From Micromussa lordhowensis (lineage: Eukaryota; Cnidaria; Anthozoa; Scleractinia; Lobophylliidae), in the NCBI GenBank assembly GCA_964020085.1, contig OZ026596.1:46164603-46228602 (forward strand): a stretch of 64,000 nucleotides of DNA. Direction: 5' to 3'. The notes beneath the pieces were generated by a model. The model saw nothing but the letters and a program-made list of their open reading frames with translations, was not told where the DNA came from and made no database searches. Positions 18,013 through 30,845 of the stretch are shown piece by piece; the first letter of the stretch is position 1; each line of letters starts with the position of its first letter. The position numbers and the translations under genes were made by a program.

Positions 18013-18665
18013 GTGTGTAGTATCGCTGTATATTTTTACTCGTTGTTTGCATTTTGACTCGCCCTACGGGCTCGTCAAAATACTGCACAACTCGTAAAAA
18101 TATACAGCGATACTACACACCAAAACGTCTAATAAGATATATCTATTTCAAGATATATCTAATGTTCATTTTTACAATACATGTTCCTCCGCCTCTAATA
18201 ATTTCTATACCAAACCTTCTAGGCTATCCGTTCAAGCAAATTCCTTTTCTCGAATAGGAGTAAAAGTGTGGAATGAATTACCTCAAGCATTAAGAAATCT
18301 TTCTAAAAATGGGTTTAAAAGAAAACTCAAGCAAATTTGTATTCAAAATTTAAAGTTCACAAGAATCTTATATAGATTTATCTCAGATTACACAAAATGT
18401 GAAATCTTGGTAATAGTTCTTTTACTGTCTTCGTCCAACTAACATAAACAGTATCTGTACGTTTAATATTTAAAGTTAGGTTAATGAAATGCTTTTTCTT
18501 ATTATTATCTTATACTGTATTTCTTTTTTTTTTCCCTTTTTATTTTATTAATTAATTTCTGTCTGTATATTTTTGTAATTCGCTTATTAAGGCATGGCCT
18601 GTCTAGATTAGCCTTTGCTAGTTGTGGGCATGCCCTTTCTGTAAATAGAACTCGAAAATAATAAA
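17540..18665 (+). mobile_element. LINE 3' fragment, interrupted by a fold-back insertion
   Basis: The translation at about 17,565-17,700 gives a reverse-transcriptase C-terminal signature (FIAPYITYGLRVWGQ, LLKLQKRAL). After an interruption of about 300 bp it continues at about 18,150-18,350 with NNFYTKPSRLSVQANSF and GVKVWNELPQALRNLS, typical of the C-terminus of non-LTR elements. A 3' UTR follows, ending near 18,665. Stops and shifts show it is dead. From 17,260 to 17,540 I see only unassigned flank. Confidence 0.65.
17997..18136. repeat. Fold-back repeat inside the LINE fragment
   Basis: A 43-bp arm (17,997-18,039; TAGACGTTTTGGTGTGTAG core) is repeated as a perfect inverted copy at 18,094-18,136 around a 54-bp loop. 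It lies within a ~300-bp stretch (about 17,850-18,150) that splits the LINE reading frame, so it probably belongs to a small non-autonomous transposon. Confidence 0.7.
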
Positions 18666-18976
18666 TGACTACGGCTATAGTTCATATTACAGATCCATTG
18701 CGGATATTTAATTTAAGCGGGGCACTGTATGTCCATAAAATTGGTTGCTCGCAGATCGGCGAGGTGTCCGCAGTTTGAATACGACAGTGTTCCTTCGCAG
18801 TTTTCATGGTCTTTATGTATGGCTGTTCTCTACTTTTTGTTAGTAGCACCATTACCAGTTGTTTTTATACGATATAAATATGTTCGATTTGTAAGTACTG
18901 GATAGTTGTTTGTTTTCATTTATCAGCCTTATTTCGAAAGAGGGACAACTGATCTCAACGCAATTCAGTTACTTAC

Positions 18977-19073
18977 ACTTCATCACAACACATATCAGGC
19001 CTTTCCATGCGATAACCAGTCTTCAAAAGTCCACACAGCTCTCGATTGCTAAACGTGGGATACGGCACACCTC
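18977..19073 (-). CDS. Kinase exon: subdomain X
   Basis: Encodes [20 protein letters not shown] and ERPDMCCDE, the helix G region of a tyrosine kinase. The acceptor is TTTCAG and the donor GTAAGT. It is the last exon I can find on the 3' side. From 18,666 to 18,976 no coding sequence is seen, so subdomain XI with its conserved Arg is missing from the window between here and the Polinton. Confidence 0.8.
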
Positions 19074-22000
19074 CTGAAATGCATCCAAAAAATCATAAGA
19101 AGGTATGTTAACACGGTAAGTGTCACGCGAAGAAAACTGATATGAATTCTCGCCTTAACAGAAGAAAGTAACGACTAATTTCGGAAATAAAGGTGGAAAG
19201 AATAATATTAAAAAAAAAAGTTTTCTTAACTTACCCATGGTGGCCATTTCCCACAGAAGTATTCCAAAGGACCAGCTATATCAAAATCAAAAAGATCAAG
19301 AAACGCTGTCTTGTAATTACATGTACAACTAGGAATTAATGTATGACAAGCTGAGGGTTAAGGAAAAGGCTTTGCCGTCGCACAGAAAGATTGACTTACA
19401 CATCACTCTTGATGGTGTAAATGCTGTCATTAATTGATTCTGGGGCCATCCATTTCACAGGAAGCTTCTTTGTATTCTTTCCACTGTACACGTCCTCGTA
19501 GATTTCTCGCATCAATCCAAAGTCTGACACTTTGACTCGGTTATCACTGCCAACCAGAATATTACGAGCTGCAAGGTCACGATGAATGAAGCCTTTCTCT
19601 GCGAGATGATTCTAAAAAGTCATGAAAGAATTAAAAGAGCACACTTTCTTTGTAGAAATAAAGCCGATTATGATACTTTTTTCTTTTTGTAAGTCATACT
19701 TCAAACTTATTAAGGGTGTTTGAAATTACCTATAAACGAGGCACGCAAGACCCATCTGGACTTTCAGATGATTAATTTGTAGAAAACCTTTCTTGTAGAG
19801 GTTGAGAGTCACTACTAAAAAGTATCTTTATATTTTATCTCATGTTAATACCTACCATTCCCTTTGATATTTGCCAGGCAATTAGCCAATCAGAGAACGG
19901 CCTTCGTGATAGAACGCTAGTAGATTTATACTAAAACTCGATAGAAACACAGAACTAGCACGAGCTGTTGATGTAATGATGGCGCGAACAAAGAGAATTT
20001 ACATTTTGATGATCGAAGTAAACAAGTTGTTTTTCTTTTTCTTCGTCGCGGTATTTTCTAAAAGAAATAGAAAACATGTTTTCCGTGTTCCTATCGAGTT
20101 ATAGAAGCACTCGTGAAAGTTTGGGAGAACTCGAAAAAGCTGTGAAAAACTCGCCTGTGGCTCGTGTTTCCACAGCATTTCTCGTTCTTCCAAACTTTCA
20201 CTCGTGTTTCTATTTAACAATAAGATTATGAGCTCGAGATTTTTATGAGGTGATAGTTGATGAGGCCGAAGGCCGAATCAACTATCGCCTCATAGAAATC
20301 TAGAGCGAATAATCTAATTGTTTCAGTAGAATTCTAACTGAAATTAACGCAAATAACGGTTTCCAATGATTTTCCCACGCATTATTGAACTTTACCCATA
20401 AACAAAGTTGCACGTATCGAACTGTCCTTGGCAAATTTGCAGTTGTTTACGCGCGTACCCGCTTTTTCAATATTTTCAAGTTTTTAAAGTCAAGAAACCC
20501 TGGAAGTGCTTCTTTTAGTCTTCTCAGGAATTTAATTACTCGTTTACATCTAAAATTCCTTCCAAAACTTCGGAAAAACTATAAAAACATCGCATTTCGT
20601 GGACGACCGGCGGCCAACTGTACTCTAATGGGTGATAGTATACGAGTAGCTCAGCCAATCAGATTGCAGCATTTGCATTAGTATACTAGTAGAATTCTAC
20701 TAAAACTCGATAGAAACACGGCACATGTTTTCTATTTCTTAAATGGTAGTAAACTAAGCGTGTGTAAATTATTTCGTTATTCATATTTTGGGTAGGGAGG
20801 GCAGGATAGAAATTGTGGAGCTTATTTCAATCCTGCTATTTAGATGTAGCTAAACCTATGACGTTTTCATATTTTTCTTACATTTGTCAACTTTTCTTTT
20901 CAAGCGCAATGAAATACTCTTTCAAATTTCCTATTAAAAATTTGAACTTAGAGCTAAAGCAATTTTCCAAAACAAATTTGAAGAGTATACTGGTCTAATA
21001 ACATTACAACTACAAATTGATGATTTATGATTATATATTCTAAAGTGGTTTCGAACCCGAGAAAGCTGTCCAAAGGACAATGTGATTTCTTTGCCAACTT
21101 GGAAACCGCCAGCAATAGCCAAGGCCCGATCTTCGTTCTGAAGGTCTCGTTCTCCCTAAAAGTTGAATGTTTTAATTCTTAGTGATGTTTATTATTCATT
21201 CACTCTCCCATTCGTTTTATCGTTCATTCAATCAATTCAATCATTTGTCTGTACGTCCGTCCTTCCTCCATTCATTACTTCCTTCCTCCAACCCACCAAC
21301 AATTCTCTTACTAACCCCCTGCCCACCAATCAATAGACAAGTGAGCTATGTGATATCACAATTGACAGGTTATTTCCTTTTGAGCTTTAGATAGTTGATT
21401 CCAGATACACTTTGCGAGATTCCCCATCCCTCTGCTGAGTTACATACTCGTGGAGTCAAAGGCCGCAGAACTTGAAGTCGCCACCCAATCACACAACTCG
21501 CGTTCGTGAAGCCCTAAACATATCTGATCAGAATAGGGTTTAATGTAAGGCACCTACTTGGCCGCATTCGCTCACTTCTCTTTGAGCATTGAAGTTCTCT
21601 CTGTCATCGTAACACTTCTTCTCCTCGTTGCCCCTAGTGCCTTGGTTTTGATTGATCTAGAGTAAAATGAACATGATTAGTTCATAAATAACTAGCAAAG
21701 TTGGTCTAAAAGTGCAAGTAATTAAGTTTCAAGATGAAGGCTGAACAATATCAACTGTTAATTTTGTTCCAAAACACAGTTGAAAGGCTGACTGTCAAAG
21801 CAAAAATGTCACCCCATATCACTCCAATATTAAGGACCTTGCATTGGCTTCCTTGGTAAGAAAAAATAATATTTAAATTCCTCTGGTCACTTACAAAGTC
21901 AGCTTTGCTCCATGACTTTGCTTCAGCTTATTTAAGGGATCTGTTATTTCATTACACGTCTCATCGTTCACTACGGTCGAGTAGTTCAAATTTGCTGTCT

Positions 22001-22293
22001 ATTCTCGACTAAAACGACTTCCTACGACGACAGATCATCTTTCTTGGTTCTCGCACCCAGGCTTTGGAACGACTTGCCAAATGTCATTTTAACGGTGTTC
22101 CACTGTGGACTGCTTTAAATCAAGATTGAAAACTTTTCTTTGTAAGAGAGCGTTCTAAGATTAGGCCTTTTTAATTAGGGTTTTCTTGTGAAAGGATTGT
22201 AAAAAGCATTGAGACTTCCATGTGAAGTAAAATGCGTTTTTAAGAACCTATTATTATTATTATTATTATTATATGAATAAATTATTCCTAATA

Positions 22294-22325
<32 letters not shown>

Positions 22326-25300
22326 CATCATCATTATCATATTTAGAACCCAACACAGCCTACTTGAGTGGCATCTAGCCATAATGATTGAAATCCTATA
22401 ACTGCAGGTTAAATTGTGAGCTGGCAAGACTGGCATAGACTGGCAGGAGCCCCACATAATTAGCACGAAGTATCTCGTGAAGGATTACATCTGATTCACT
22501 GTCCTTTAGTTTAAACCATTACCAAACACTTTCGATTAATTAAATATTTCTTTGAGAAAAGTCTTACCGATCGCCTCCTGCGTCGTAACCACTGCAACAG
22601 ATCACCAAACGGAACGTACTCTATCACCAAGAACTTGTGCTTCTGCAAAGTGCAACAACCAACAAGGGATACAATATTCTGGTGTGCACCCAACAGCTTC
22701 ATCTGCTCTATCTCCTGTAAGAACTCTTCTTTTTGGTCTTCGCTTGGATCATCTAAACACAAATGATGTAGTTAAGTTCCTGTTTACTACGATTACAAGA
22801 TTTTAAAACCAGATTCAACAAACTATCGGCCACATATTAGGCTTTGCTTCAGTCACGATCTGAGTACATTCCGACAGGAAATTCAATTGAGTTTTATGCG
22901 CAGCATTACCTGCTGTCCAATTTAGGGATAATGGGACGTGAAAACTAGATTCGATGGTTGATTAGTTTCAATTCTATCCACACTATCAAGGGAAATGGTC
23001 CTGTTGTGTCACTCCTAATGTCAACTTGAGGTGAAGACTGGGGAGACAGTTCACGATCTGATTGCAAAAGACCAAGCACGACCGATCTGGAAAGGGTTGA
23101 GTATCACCAAGAATTTTAATCTCTTTCAGGTGAGTTTTAAAGAGACTGGAGGTATCCAAGTTTTGTAACGATTCGCCCATTTATTCATCATTTTGTGTGA
23201 CGATTATAATTACCTTGCAGCTCTTTCACAGCAACAACCTGGCATGGCTCCTCGGCCTTCAGTGTTTTTTCAGTATCAAAGATTTCTATTCCAACTCGTC
23301 TCCTTAGAGTTGCTTTGTACACCACACCAAACGCCCCTCGGCCAAGCTCTTCTTCGTGTTGTATTTGCTCGGGAAGAAGTTCCCACTTGTCAAGCGGGAT
23401 AATTTCGCGAGCTGAACGAGATGATCTGTGGAACGATGGGAAAATAGTTTACCACCCCCCCACCCCCTATAAAGTTTTTCAAAATTTTAATTTACTGTTA
23501 CAGGCTGAAATTGTCAGTAGCTGTTTATTCATGCGTCCTGGAAATTTTGATATGTCAATTGTATGTCTATCATTTTGACGTTGTCATGGACACCGCAAAG
23601 TTCGTGTAGGTTTGGCCAAAAATCAAGTTTTGACAGAATTCTTTATTTTTTCAGTCTTCTTCATCAAATTGCAGAAATTCACGAGTTTGTACGTTGCATA
23701 AGCATTCTGGCTTGATTTTCCATTAGTTTCCGTTATTTCTTGACCTTCTAAGAAAATGGTGAAATCCAAAATGGCGGATCAAGTGTCGTCATATGACGTC
23801 ATAACCAGAAAAAAAAATGGTATCATTTTGTAGAGCAAGCTCAGGGCTTAAAAATTGCACCGTAACCAGGATAAGACATGTTGTAAATCTGAAAGACGTT
23901 CTCTGGTTAAAAAATTTGGTTAAAATATAAGCTTTCGGCTATCTATCTATAGCCTTTAACGAATAAAAAATGTAAGAAGCGCGAATAAAATATATACAAA
24001 AAGGGGTGTGAAAAATTCAATGCGGGTGAGAACTAACTAAAATATGAATAAGAATGAAAAAAAGAACATCAAAGAAACTTAAAAAATTGCGCGAAAGGGT
24101 CAAACATTGCCAACCATGCATGGAAGAACGATCACTCTATTGACTTTAATAATGCATGCGTAATTGACAAAGGCAACTACCGCGTTAGAAAAACTTTGGA
24201 ATCTTGGCATACCGCCAATACTGTTAACGCGGACAATAATTCTAAACCGTTACCTAGACAATACTCTATTTTATTGTAATTTTTAGATCATTCTTATTTT
24301 TATTTTAAATTGGACACCTCTAATTGGACACCCACGTGATCACGCACCGATCGGACTCGTATGATTACAAACCGAATTGGACTCCACTCAGTCCTATTAC
24401 CATTACTAATCATAAAAATTACAATTTCCTCGACTGTGATTGGTTTGAAAACACTCCTATTTCCCATTAATTCACTTGCTAAGTTGTTATCGGACAGTTT
24501 GTTGTTGGACAGTTTGTTATCGGACAGTTGAATAAGCCAATCGCATTCGAAGTTGTAGTTTAAATCAACCAGTCACATTCAAAGTTGTAATTACGTGCGT
24601 GCGTGCACGCGCTTGCCTTTTTGTTTTTGGCGCCTAATTGCCGGTAGTAGCTGCGGTGGCCTGAGAATTGTAGGTATTTTAATGCAAATTTTCCCTATCT
24701 TCCATAACTTGGCTATTCTTCTTTTCTCCGAAATTGTAATTTTTATGATTAATTGGTAAGAAGACTTCGTGTCGTCCAATTCGGTCCGTAATCATACTCG
24801 TGATTAACAAATCGGACTCCCGCTGCGCGGTCGTTCGATTTTGTTATCACTCGTATGATTACAGACCGAATTGGACTCCACTCACTCCTATTACCATCAT
24901 TGTTACTTATAATCTTAGAACTTTGTGATTATGATAAATTTCCAATGCACATTACCTTAAAGTGCCTATAATCCCAGAATTTTTTTTGGCTAAGATGAAA
25001 CTTAGACAAACACACAAAAAGAATTTGCCAAAATTTTCGGTTTGTGATATTTTTAAGGGCTTTAAAAATTAACATAAAGTAGCTGAAATTTGATACATGA
25101 CCGAGCTTGCGAGGAGCCTGGGTCTATTACTGGGTTGACGTCACAGACTGTTTTGCATGCAAGTTTATAAAGAGTTAATGCTATGTAAATGAATATGTGA
25201 CGTCAACCCAGGAATATACCCAGACCCCTCACCAGCTCGGTCATAACACAAAAGATATCAAATTTCAACTACTTTCTGTTAATTTTTAAAGCCCTTAAAA

Positions 25301-26239
25301 ATATGACAAACCGAAAATTTAGGCAAATTCTTTTGTGTTTGTCTAAGTTTCATCTTATCAAAAAAAAAAATTCTGCCGAGGTTATAGGCACTTTAACGCT
25401 GCTTATCAAAGTGGCTGTAACCCACTGAACTCAGAAAATGAATTATGAAAAGTAAAGTTTAAAAAACACACAAACCCTATCTAAAAGTTTTATGAAAAAG
25501 GAAACCTCGTCACTATTGATTTTGGCACACAAGCGACGGCGAAAGCTTTATGCACTGGTCAACGGATTCACTACGACGTCATCAGAAATCAAAGGACGGA
25601 AGGCAGGAGCAACTGAAGGAGTGAAAGACAATATCCTACCTATACTCAGAAAATGACATTTTCTGAGTAAAAACGAAATGTGTCGCGTTATTCTAGATAA
25701 GGAGATTAACTCAGCTCTCTCAACATGGAGACGCACGAAGGAGTCACAATTCTATTTTCGAAGGTTTAAGAAAAAACTGACGAGTTGTCTCACCTTGTGA
25801 CCTTTGACATATCCCTGGACATACGACCTCTGCTCAAGAAGCGTCTTTTTCTGCTTCCGCGACAGGGTTGGTTTTAGTCTGAAGTACAAAGTTCACAAGT
25901 TAGAACCATTATTCTCTGCTTTCTTTCAACTTCTCATTACACTATAGGGAATATATGAATAATGAATTATGTAAGCCGAGTAAACTGAAACTATGAAAAA
26001 CAATACAAACAAAATTTTGGCATGGTCTTCCTTTTTCTGTAACAATGTCGGTTAAGTCTGTAAGATTGCGGTTTGCCAATTCAAGAGTCAAGGAGTAGTT
26101 GAAAGCGGGAAGAAGCTATTGCTTACCTCGAGAAAAACTTAGCAACAATTAACAACAGAAACGAAAATACCAGCATCCCTACAAGGGCGTGGTTATGATA
26201 CTCCGCTGGGATTGACAGCCACATTTTCTCCACTGGAGC
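18977..26239 (-). CDS. Receptor tyrosine kinase gene, transmembrane and kinase exons
   Basis: A host gene split by introns. On the minus strand the recognisable exons are 26,239-26,127 (membrane segment), 25,878-25,794 (juxtamembrane), 23,425-23,214 (ATP loop), 22,752-22,568 (helix C to hinge), 21,155 to about 21,070 (probable kinase insert), about 19,890-19,856 (helix E), 19,611-19,400 (catalytic and activation loops), 19,275-19,235 and 19,073-18,977. Most are flanked by clear AG/GT splice sites, and the frame joins where I checked (for example [11 protein letters not shown] across two exons). The catalytic loop HRDLAARN marks a tyrosine kinase. Ectodomain exons and the last kinase exon were not found; the latter would lie beyond the LINE and the Polinton. 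I cannot name the receptor subfamily. Confidence 0.8.
19235..19275 (-). CDS. Kinase micro-exon: subdomain IX
   Basis: A 41-bp exon giving [14 protein letters not shown], spliced from an AG acceptor (GATATAG) to a GTAAGTTAAG donor. Its frame fits the exons on both sides. Confidence 0.8.
19400..19611 (-). CDS. Kinase exon: catalytic and activation loops
   Basis: Encodes [21 protein letters not shown], the DFG motif ([13 protein letters not shown]), the [12 protein letters not shown] segment and the start of [15 protein letters not shown] is diagnostic for tyrosine rather than serine kinases. The activation-loop tyrosine region EIYEDVYSG is present, so the catalytic core looks intact. Confidence 0.9.
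19890..21069. repeat. Repeat-filled intron of the kinase gene
   Basis: The stretch contains a short fold-back around GAGGCCGAAGGCCGAATCAAC (about 20,250-20,300) and two similar blocks with CTAAAACTCGATAGAAACAC (near 19,932 and 20,700), suggesting a non-autonomous element of about 0.8 kb. No coding sequence is supported. Confidence 0.5.
21790..22330 (+). mobile_element. Degenerate LINE 3' end with TTA microsatellite tail
   Basis: Broken frames give a CR1/L2-like C-terminal signature: [13 protein letters not shown], then [14 protein letters not shown], then [11 protein letters not shown]. It ends in a TTA/ATT microsatellite (about 22,247-22,330), typical of LINE tails. It sits in an intron of the kinase gene in antisense orientation. 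Confidence 0.6.
22568..22752 (-). CDS. Kinase exon: helix C to hinge
   Basis: Encodes [20 protein letters not shown] (helix C, with its conserved Glu), [20 protein letters not shown] (strand 5 and hinge) and [10 protein letters not shown]. Acceptor TTTAG and donor GTAAGAC are clear. It joins in frame to the ATP-loop exon upstream. Confidence 0.88.
23214..23425 (-). CDS. Kinase exon: ATP-binding loop
   Basis: Encodes [21 protein letters not shown] and the [11 protein letters not shown] glycine loop, ending in VVAVKEL with the ATP-binding Lys. The donor is GTAATT. The 3' acceptor CCACAG is my best choice, but it leaves one base of phase unexplained against the juxtamembrane exon, so a small exon between them may be missed. 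Confidence 0.85.
23426..25793. repeat. Large kinase intron with repeats and a MITE
   Basis: No exon was recognised here. About 24,290-24,900 belongs to a dispersed repeat with the phrases CGGACTCGTATGATTACA and TTGGACACC, also seen at about 54,000-54,420 and 56,030-56,340. A MITE occupies 24,957-25,396. Confidence 0.5.
24957..25396. mobile_element. Long-armed MITE (about 440 bp)
   Basis: The ends TTAAAGTGCCTATAA and TTATAGGCACTTTAA are inverted, and similarity of the two arms extends inward more than 100 bp. The related sequence at 39,966-40,030 lacks this block, so the insertion postdates that duplication or was lost from the other copy. Confidence 0.75.
25794..26239 (-). CDS. Kinase exons: membrane segment and juxtamembrane region
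   Basis: Exon 26,239-26,127 (113 bp) encodes [17 protein letters not shown] followed by a hydrophobic helix [19 protein letters not shown]. Exon 25,878-25,794 (85 bp) encodes a basic stretch [11 protein letters not shown] and [10 protein letters not shown]. The joint at an Arg codon keeps the frame. A hydrophobic helix followed by basic residues is what a single-pass receptor shows at the inner membrane face. Both exons are duplicated at 40,418-40,875. Confidence 0.78.
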
Positions 26240-27432
26240 CTGCAGACATGACAGACAGTTCACACATCATTACCCTGACAAGATTTCATTACAGATCACT
26301 GAAATTCTTTGTATTTATATATGACATTAACATAAGCCTACTCCACCTCATTACCAGCAGTCAACGATTTTTTTGTTGGATACAAAACTAGTATTTAATT
26401 GACAAAGCTTATATGGTCCAGATCTAGAAATATTGACTTTGTGTTCATTACCAAACCTCAACTTTGTCTTCATCTTAGCACACGGTCAAAAAATAAATAA
26501 CTTCTTCAATATTCCTTAGATAAGAAGACTGAAACCTTTACAGTACAACACAACAAACTGAAGGGTTTGAGGCTGTAGTACTTACAGTATACATGTGAAG
26601 TTTTTCCTAATGTACTTTAATGAGGTAATACTGTTGTAAATAGTGCATAATAATAATAAACTAAACTAAACTAATCAATAATGATTTAGATATGCATATA
26701 CAAGCGAAAACTAACGATAGAAAAGTCCGACGTTTCGGCGACATCTTAGCGCCATTGTCAAGGGAAACTAAATTAAAAATGCGATTACGAGAGTAACTAA
26801 GAGTCCAGCGTCAATAATTTGCATAAGTTAAGCAAAGACCTTGGCGCGAATTGAGTCTGATTGCACATTTAGACACGGTCGTAATTGTTTAATGAGTAAC
26901 ATCTCATTAACGAGACAATCAAACCTGCTCTGGCATTTTTTCAACACCTTAAAACAACTGTGAAGGTCATCCGGAATCCTGCCGGGTGTCTATTATCATA
27001 GATTATCAACATTGTAACTACTGGTTAGAAAAATATACGCCAGCAAACAATGTTATTTTTTTTTAGAACTACTCTCAACAAACTAAAATTTACTATTCAA
27101 ATTTCGTGGAAAGAAATGATGTGAGGTAACGTTTGTCCTTCTGACCAGTGTGTGGAAGGTCAGGGGTTAGACTCCTGTTGGGAAAACTCGGAAACTTTAT
27201 CATGAGGAGCTTGTGTTAGCTACCGCTCGACATTTTACTCACAATTCAAATGCTATTTTTTATGAAAGGTAATTTTGACTGTATGGAATTAAAGATATCA
27301 TCAAACGCTTATGGATTGGAAAGATTTACGCGAGAATGCAAGCAAGACAGAATCAGCGCATGATAAAACACCAGATCCATGGCCTACAGGACAGTTTATA
27401 CAGCACTTCTCAGTCAGCCAGATTAACAATTT
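26240..27432. other. Non-coding host DNA upstream of the kinase exons
   Basis: No exon could be supported. Ectodomain exons of the receptor should lie on this side, but none shows a recognisable domain. The segment to about 26,545 is part of the duplication shared with 40.9-41.16 kb. Confidence 0.4.
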
Positions 27433-28154
27433 AGGCCCGTTCCAAACGCCGCTCCACTCATGTGCCGAACCTAACTTGATTAAGTTCGACTTTAGAGCGA
27501 CTTTGGAGCGACGGCTGGTTCAGACGGCGTACTTGTTTCGAACTTAATTCGGGGAGCCGGTGATAAAAATTTTCGGCAAGAAAATATGCACTCTGAATTC
27601 AAGGACTCTGTCCAAACAGGAAAGCTGTGACTAACATTTCGCTGTTATAGCAATATTTAAGGTAGCAAATTCAAGATTCAGTGTTTGTATTAAGACAGGT
27701 TTTCTCCCGGTTAATTCGACTTGTTAAAGGAAAATCTCATAAGCTGGGATATTATCACGAAGAAAAAGCAAACAATGAATTTGCGCTAAAGAAACTCGCT
27801 TATACAGACCCGTTTCTCACAAATCGATTTATTGTCTCTATTTTTACTTAGCGACGACTTCGAGCTTCATGCATGACTGGTCACGCCACTCAATTTTGAG
27901 CCAATCACGAGTCCCGTTATATGAAAAATACATTACAGTAATCTATGCATTAGGTTCGGCACATGACAAGAACGCCGTATGAATCAGCCGCCGCTCCAAC
28001 GTCGCATAGTGCGACAGACCCTGCCGAATTTAATGTCGTTTGCCGCTCCAAATCTAACCTGCCGAACCAAACTGATTCAAACGCCGCTCTTCTGCCGTAC
28101 TTAACTCATCAGTTAGGTTCGGCGCATGAATGGAGCGGCGTTTGGAACGGGCCT
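27433..28154. mobile_element. Non-autonomous DNA transposon, about 720 bp
   Basis: The ends AGGCCCGTTCCAAACGCCGC and GCGGCGTTTGGAACGGGCCT are perfect inverted repeats. Further inside, GTTCGGCACATG/GTGCCGAACC motifs repeat several times in both directions. It encodes no protein. A TA or TTA target duplication is possible at the flanks. Confidence 0.75.
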
Positions 28155-29005
28155 TACTGATCAGAAGATTTATTATAACCTTGGGCAGCCCCACAGAATG
28201 TCAACAAAGAATCTAAAATTTGAACTTAAATAGGATATTATAAGAGAATTTATCATAGGAATGTACTGGCTAACAAGCTTCTCACAAGATGCTGTGTTAC
28301 GTCACTGCTGGATGCCATGCTTGTTGTACTCAGCGAAAAAATTGGCCTGCAGGCCAGACAAAAATTATTCGTTGCTCGTGCAGAATTATTACAGCTTTAT
28401 GTCCATAGCGATACAAAAAGCTACATTGTATCAATAACTAGTTTTGACGAGTTTTTAATGTTCCCTCTCCAGCTAAAGGAAAGGGCCTTGAAAACAACAT
28501 TATCATAAATCTACATAATCTAGGAGCTACATCACGACAGGCGCATCCTAAAAAAAAAGCTCAATTTTCCAGGTTTATTGGCAATACGCGTTCATCTTCA
28601 GTTCATCAGTAGTAACCAGCCTTGTTGATTTTCGGTTTATTTTTACTTCTTTGGTTTTCTCAACCTTACGTCTTTTTTAGGTTTTCTTCAGTTTGAAAGA
28701 AATTCTGCCCATCTGAAAAAAGTGTTTTTAAATGACTTGCTTCACTGCTCATGATCTGTGTGGTCGGATACTCACTTGTCACTTCTCGGACTCTGATGAA
28801 AAGCAATGCACGCCTTTTGCGTTTGTGTCTCTGTTAAACGTCGATATTTGCTTAATTAAGTTTAATCTGTGATCACCTTTCTAACAAACAGACTCGCCAA
28901 TGGAGTGACTTGGCTGTACTGGAGTTGTACGGACGCTTTCCTCAACTTTTTCCCTTTTTTAAAAGGTTGTTTATGGTTTTGAGCGCTCCTAGCTTTCAAC
29001 CAATG
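28155..29005. other. Unassigned host DNA
   Basis: I see no gene, strong repeat or RNA here. Confidence 0.4.
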
Positions 29006-29590
29006 CTTATTAAACTTTGTAAATATGGTTGATTCTATACTGAGAACTGCTATTGGTCAGTTTGTGGGACTCGTGCACGCATGGCGTAAGTGCCTGGCTG
29101 TGATTGCCGGTGAGGCCCTTACTGATTTGGCAACTTGCCTGTTGAAGTAACCCTTCAGCAGCAGTAGCAGGTATGAAGGGCTCTGTCGTTGACATAGTTG
29201 GGCCAGTCAACAAACCTTTCCTTTACAGCATGTCTGAGCACGTTAAATGTCAACAAGTACGCACTTCACACTTGTGACATCACGTCGTTATTGATGCAAA
29301 AATCTCAGGAGATGGTCACATGGCACTTCAAGATACATTGTACTAAATGAACTTCGAAGCGTAAAGTAGTTCCCAAGGCTTTTAGCACAGTTATTATGTT
29401 GTGTATGTAGTTATTTGGTAATTTATATTAATCGGAGGGGAAAATGTATTTTACTTGTTAAGAGAATGGTGAATGTAAATTAGATCTATGTAAATTAATG
29501 TAGGTATATTATTTTTATTTTCCTGTAAAGTAAACAAATTTCAATGTGTAATGTAACATAAGCTCAAGTAAGATAATCAAGCTTCTGCAA
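29006..29590. repeat. Duplicated segment, copy 1
   Basis: Nearly the same sequence occurs at 44,270-45,575, where a ~0.7-kb block is inserted. The shared start is GCTTATTAAACTTTGTAAAT. It has no intact coding region; whether it is a repeat family or a local duplication cannot be decided from two copies. Confidence 0.65.
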
Positions 29591-30485
29591 GGATATGGAA
29601 AAACCGTCCAAGAATAGAAACGAATTCCAGTTTTACTAAAACGCACTGACTGTTCTAACCATGTCGCTCCATCCACACCAGCTCACACCTATTTTGAGAG
29701 AAAGAAGCAATGACTCATGATAACAACACCCAAAACTAGATTTTATCGTAAAAAATCGTGGTGACGGGCAATACTAGTAAATTATGTTTTCTCACGATTG
29801 GTCACAGGTGGCAAACGATACTATTGTATTAATGTAGTAGAGATTTAATCTTAATTGAGATTTCTGCAGGTTTTTTCGTCTGGACAAAGCTGCAATGATA
29901 TAACTTATTCAATCATATTTTTGTTAAAACACAGATAAATGTCTGAAAAACATAGCAGGAATCTGGCAAGATATCAAATTTTCAAACAGAACTTGGTACC
30001 AATCTTGGATTTATCCCGCTTTAAAACCCAGGCTATGTGCAGGATACGTTTACTAACCATGGTCACTGCAAAGAAAATATGTTTCACATTTTGGCACATC
30101 ACATGTACTCAATAGCAATTTATCTGAAACGAGTTGAAATAACTGGGTGTTCTGTGAATATTTTCTTACTTTGAGCCATGAAGTAGTGAGACTAAGAGAT
30201 ATAATGTATAGAAAATGACAAAAAAAAAACCATTGAAATAAATTATGTACACAACTAGGCTTAAATGTTGTGTTGTGTATAAATCTAATAGTGTCAAGGA
30301 AACAATTGAAGTTGAAACTAAAACTTATGTAGTAATAATAAACTATTCCCCTGATTTTTAATCTGTACTGAACTGTTCCTTTTAAAAACACGTGGTAATA
30401 CTTGGGTATAAAACATAGTTGGAAGAGGTAAGCCTACTCAACATGTGATTAATTTTTGGTTATCCACGAAGGTCTATTTTAAACG

Positions 30486-30845
30486 GCCGGATCATTGGAT
30501 AATGCAGTTCAAGAGTTTTCATTGGCTTAACCATTATGGTACATGAAAATTTTATTAGAAACTGGATCATTGGATAATGCAGTTCAAGTGTTTTCATTGG
30601 CTTAGCCATCATGGGATATGAACATTATACCGCGCTCTACAAATATGGTTAGCGTGTGCGTAATTGTTTGTTTCGTTGATATTTTTATTTTATTTTCATT
30701 TTCAATGTCTTGGGGGCGTTTTTAACAAAACAGTTGTTGCACTCGTGTTTGTTGGATATGACATGATTATAGCCAACTCAGCGCTATGCGCCTCGTTGGC
30801 TATCTACCATCTCATATCCAACGCGCGCTCGTGGAATAACTTCTA
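30486..30845. repeat. Fold-back repeat family, copy 1
   Basis: Two tandem copies of a block starting GGATCATTGGATAATGCAG are followed by a hairpin in which GTTGGATATGA and TCATATCCAAC flank GCGCTATGCGCC. Related copies lie at about 36,735-37,025 and 50,860-51,080, so this is a dispersed element. Confidence 0.65.
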
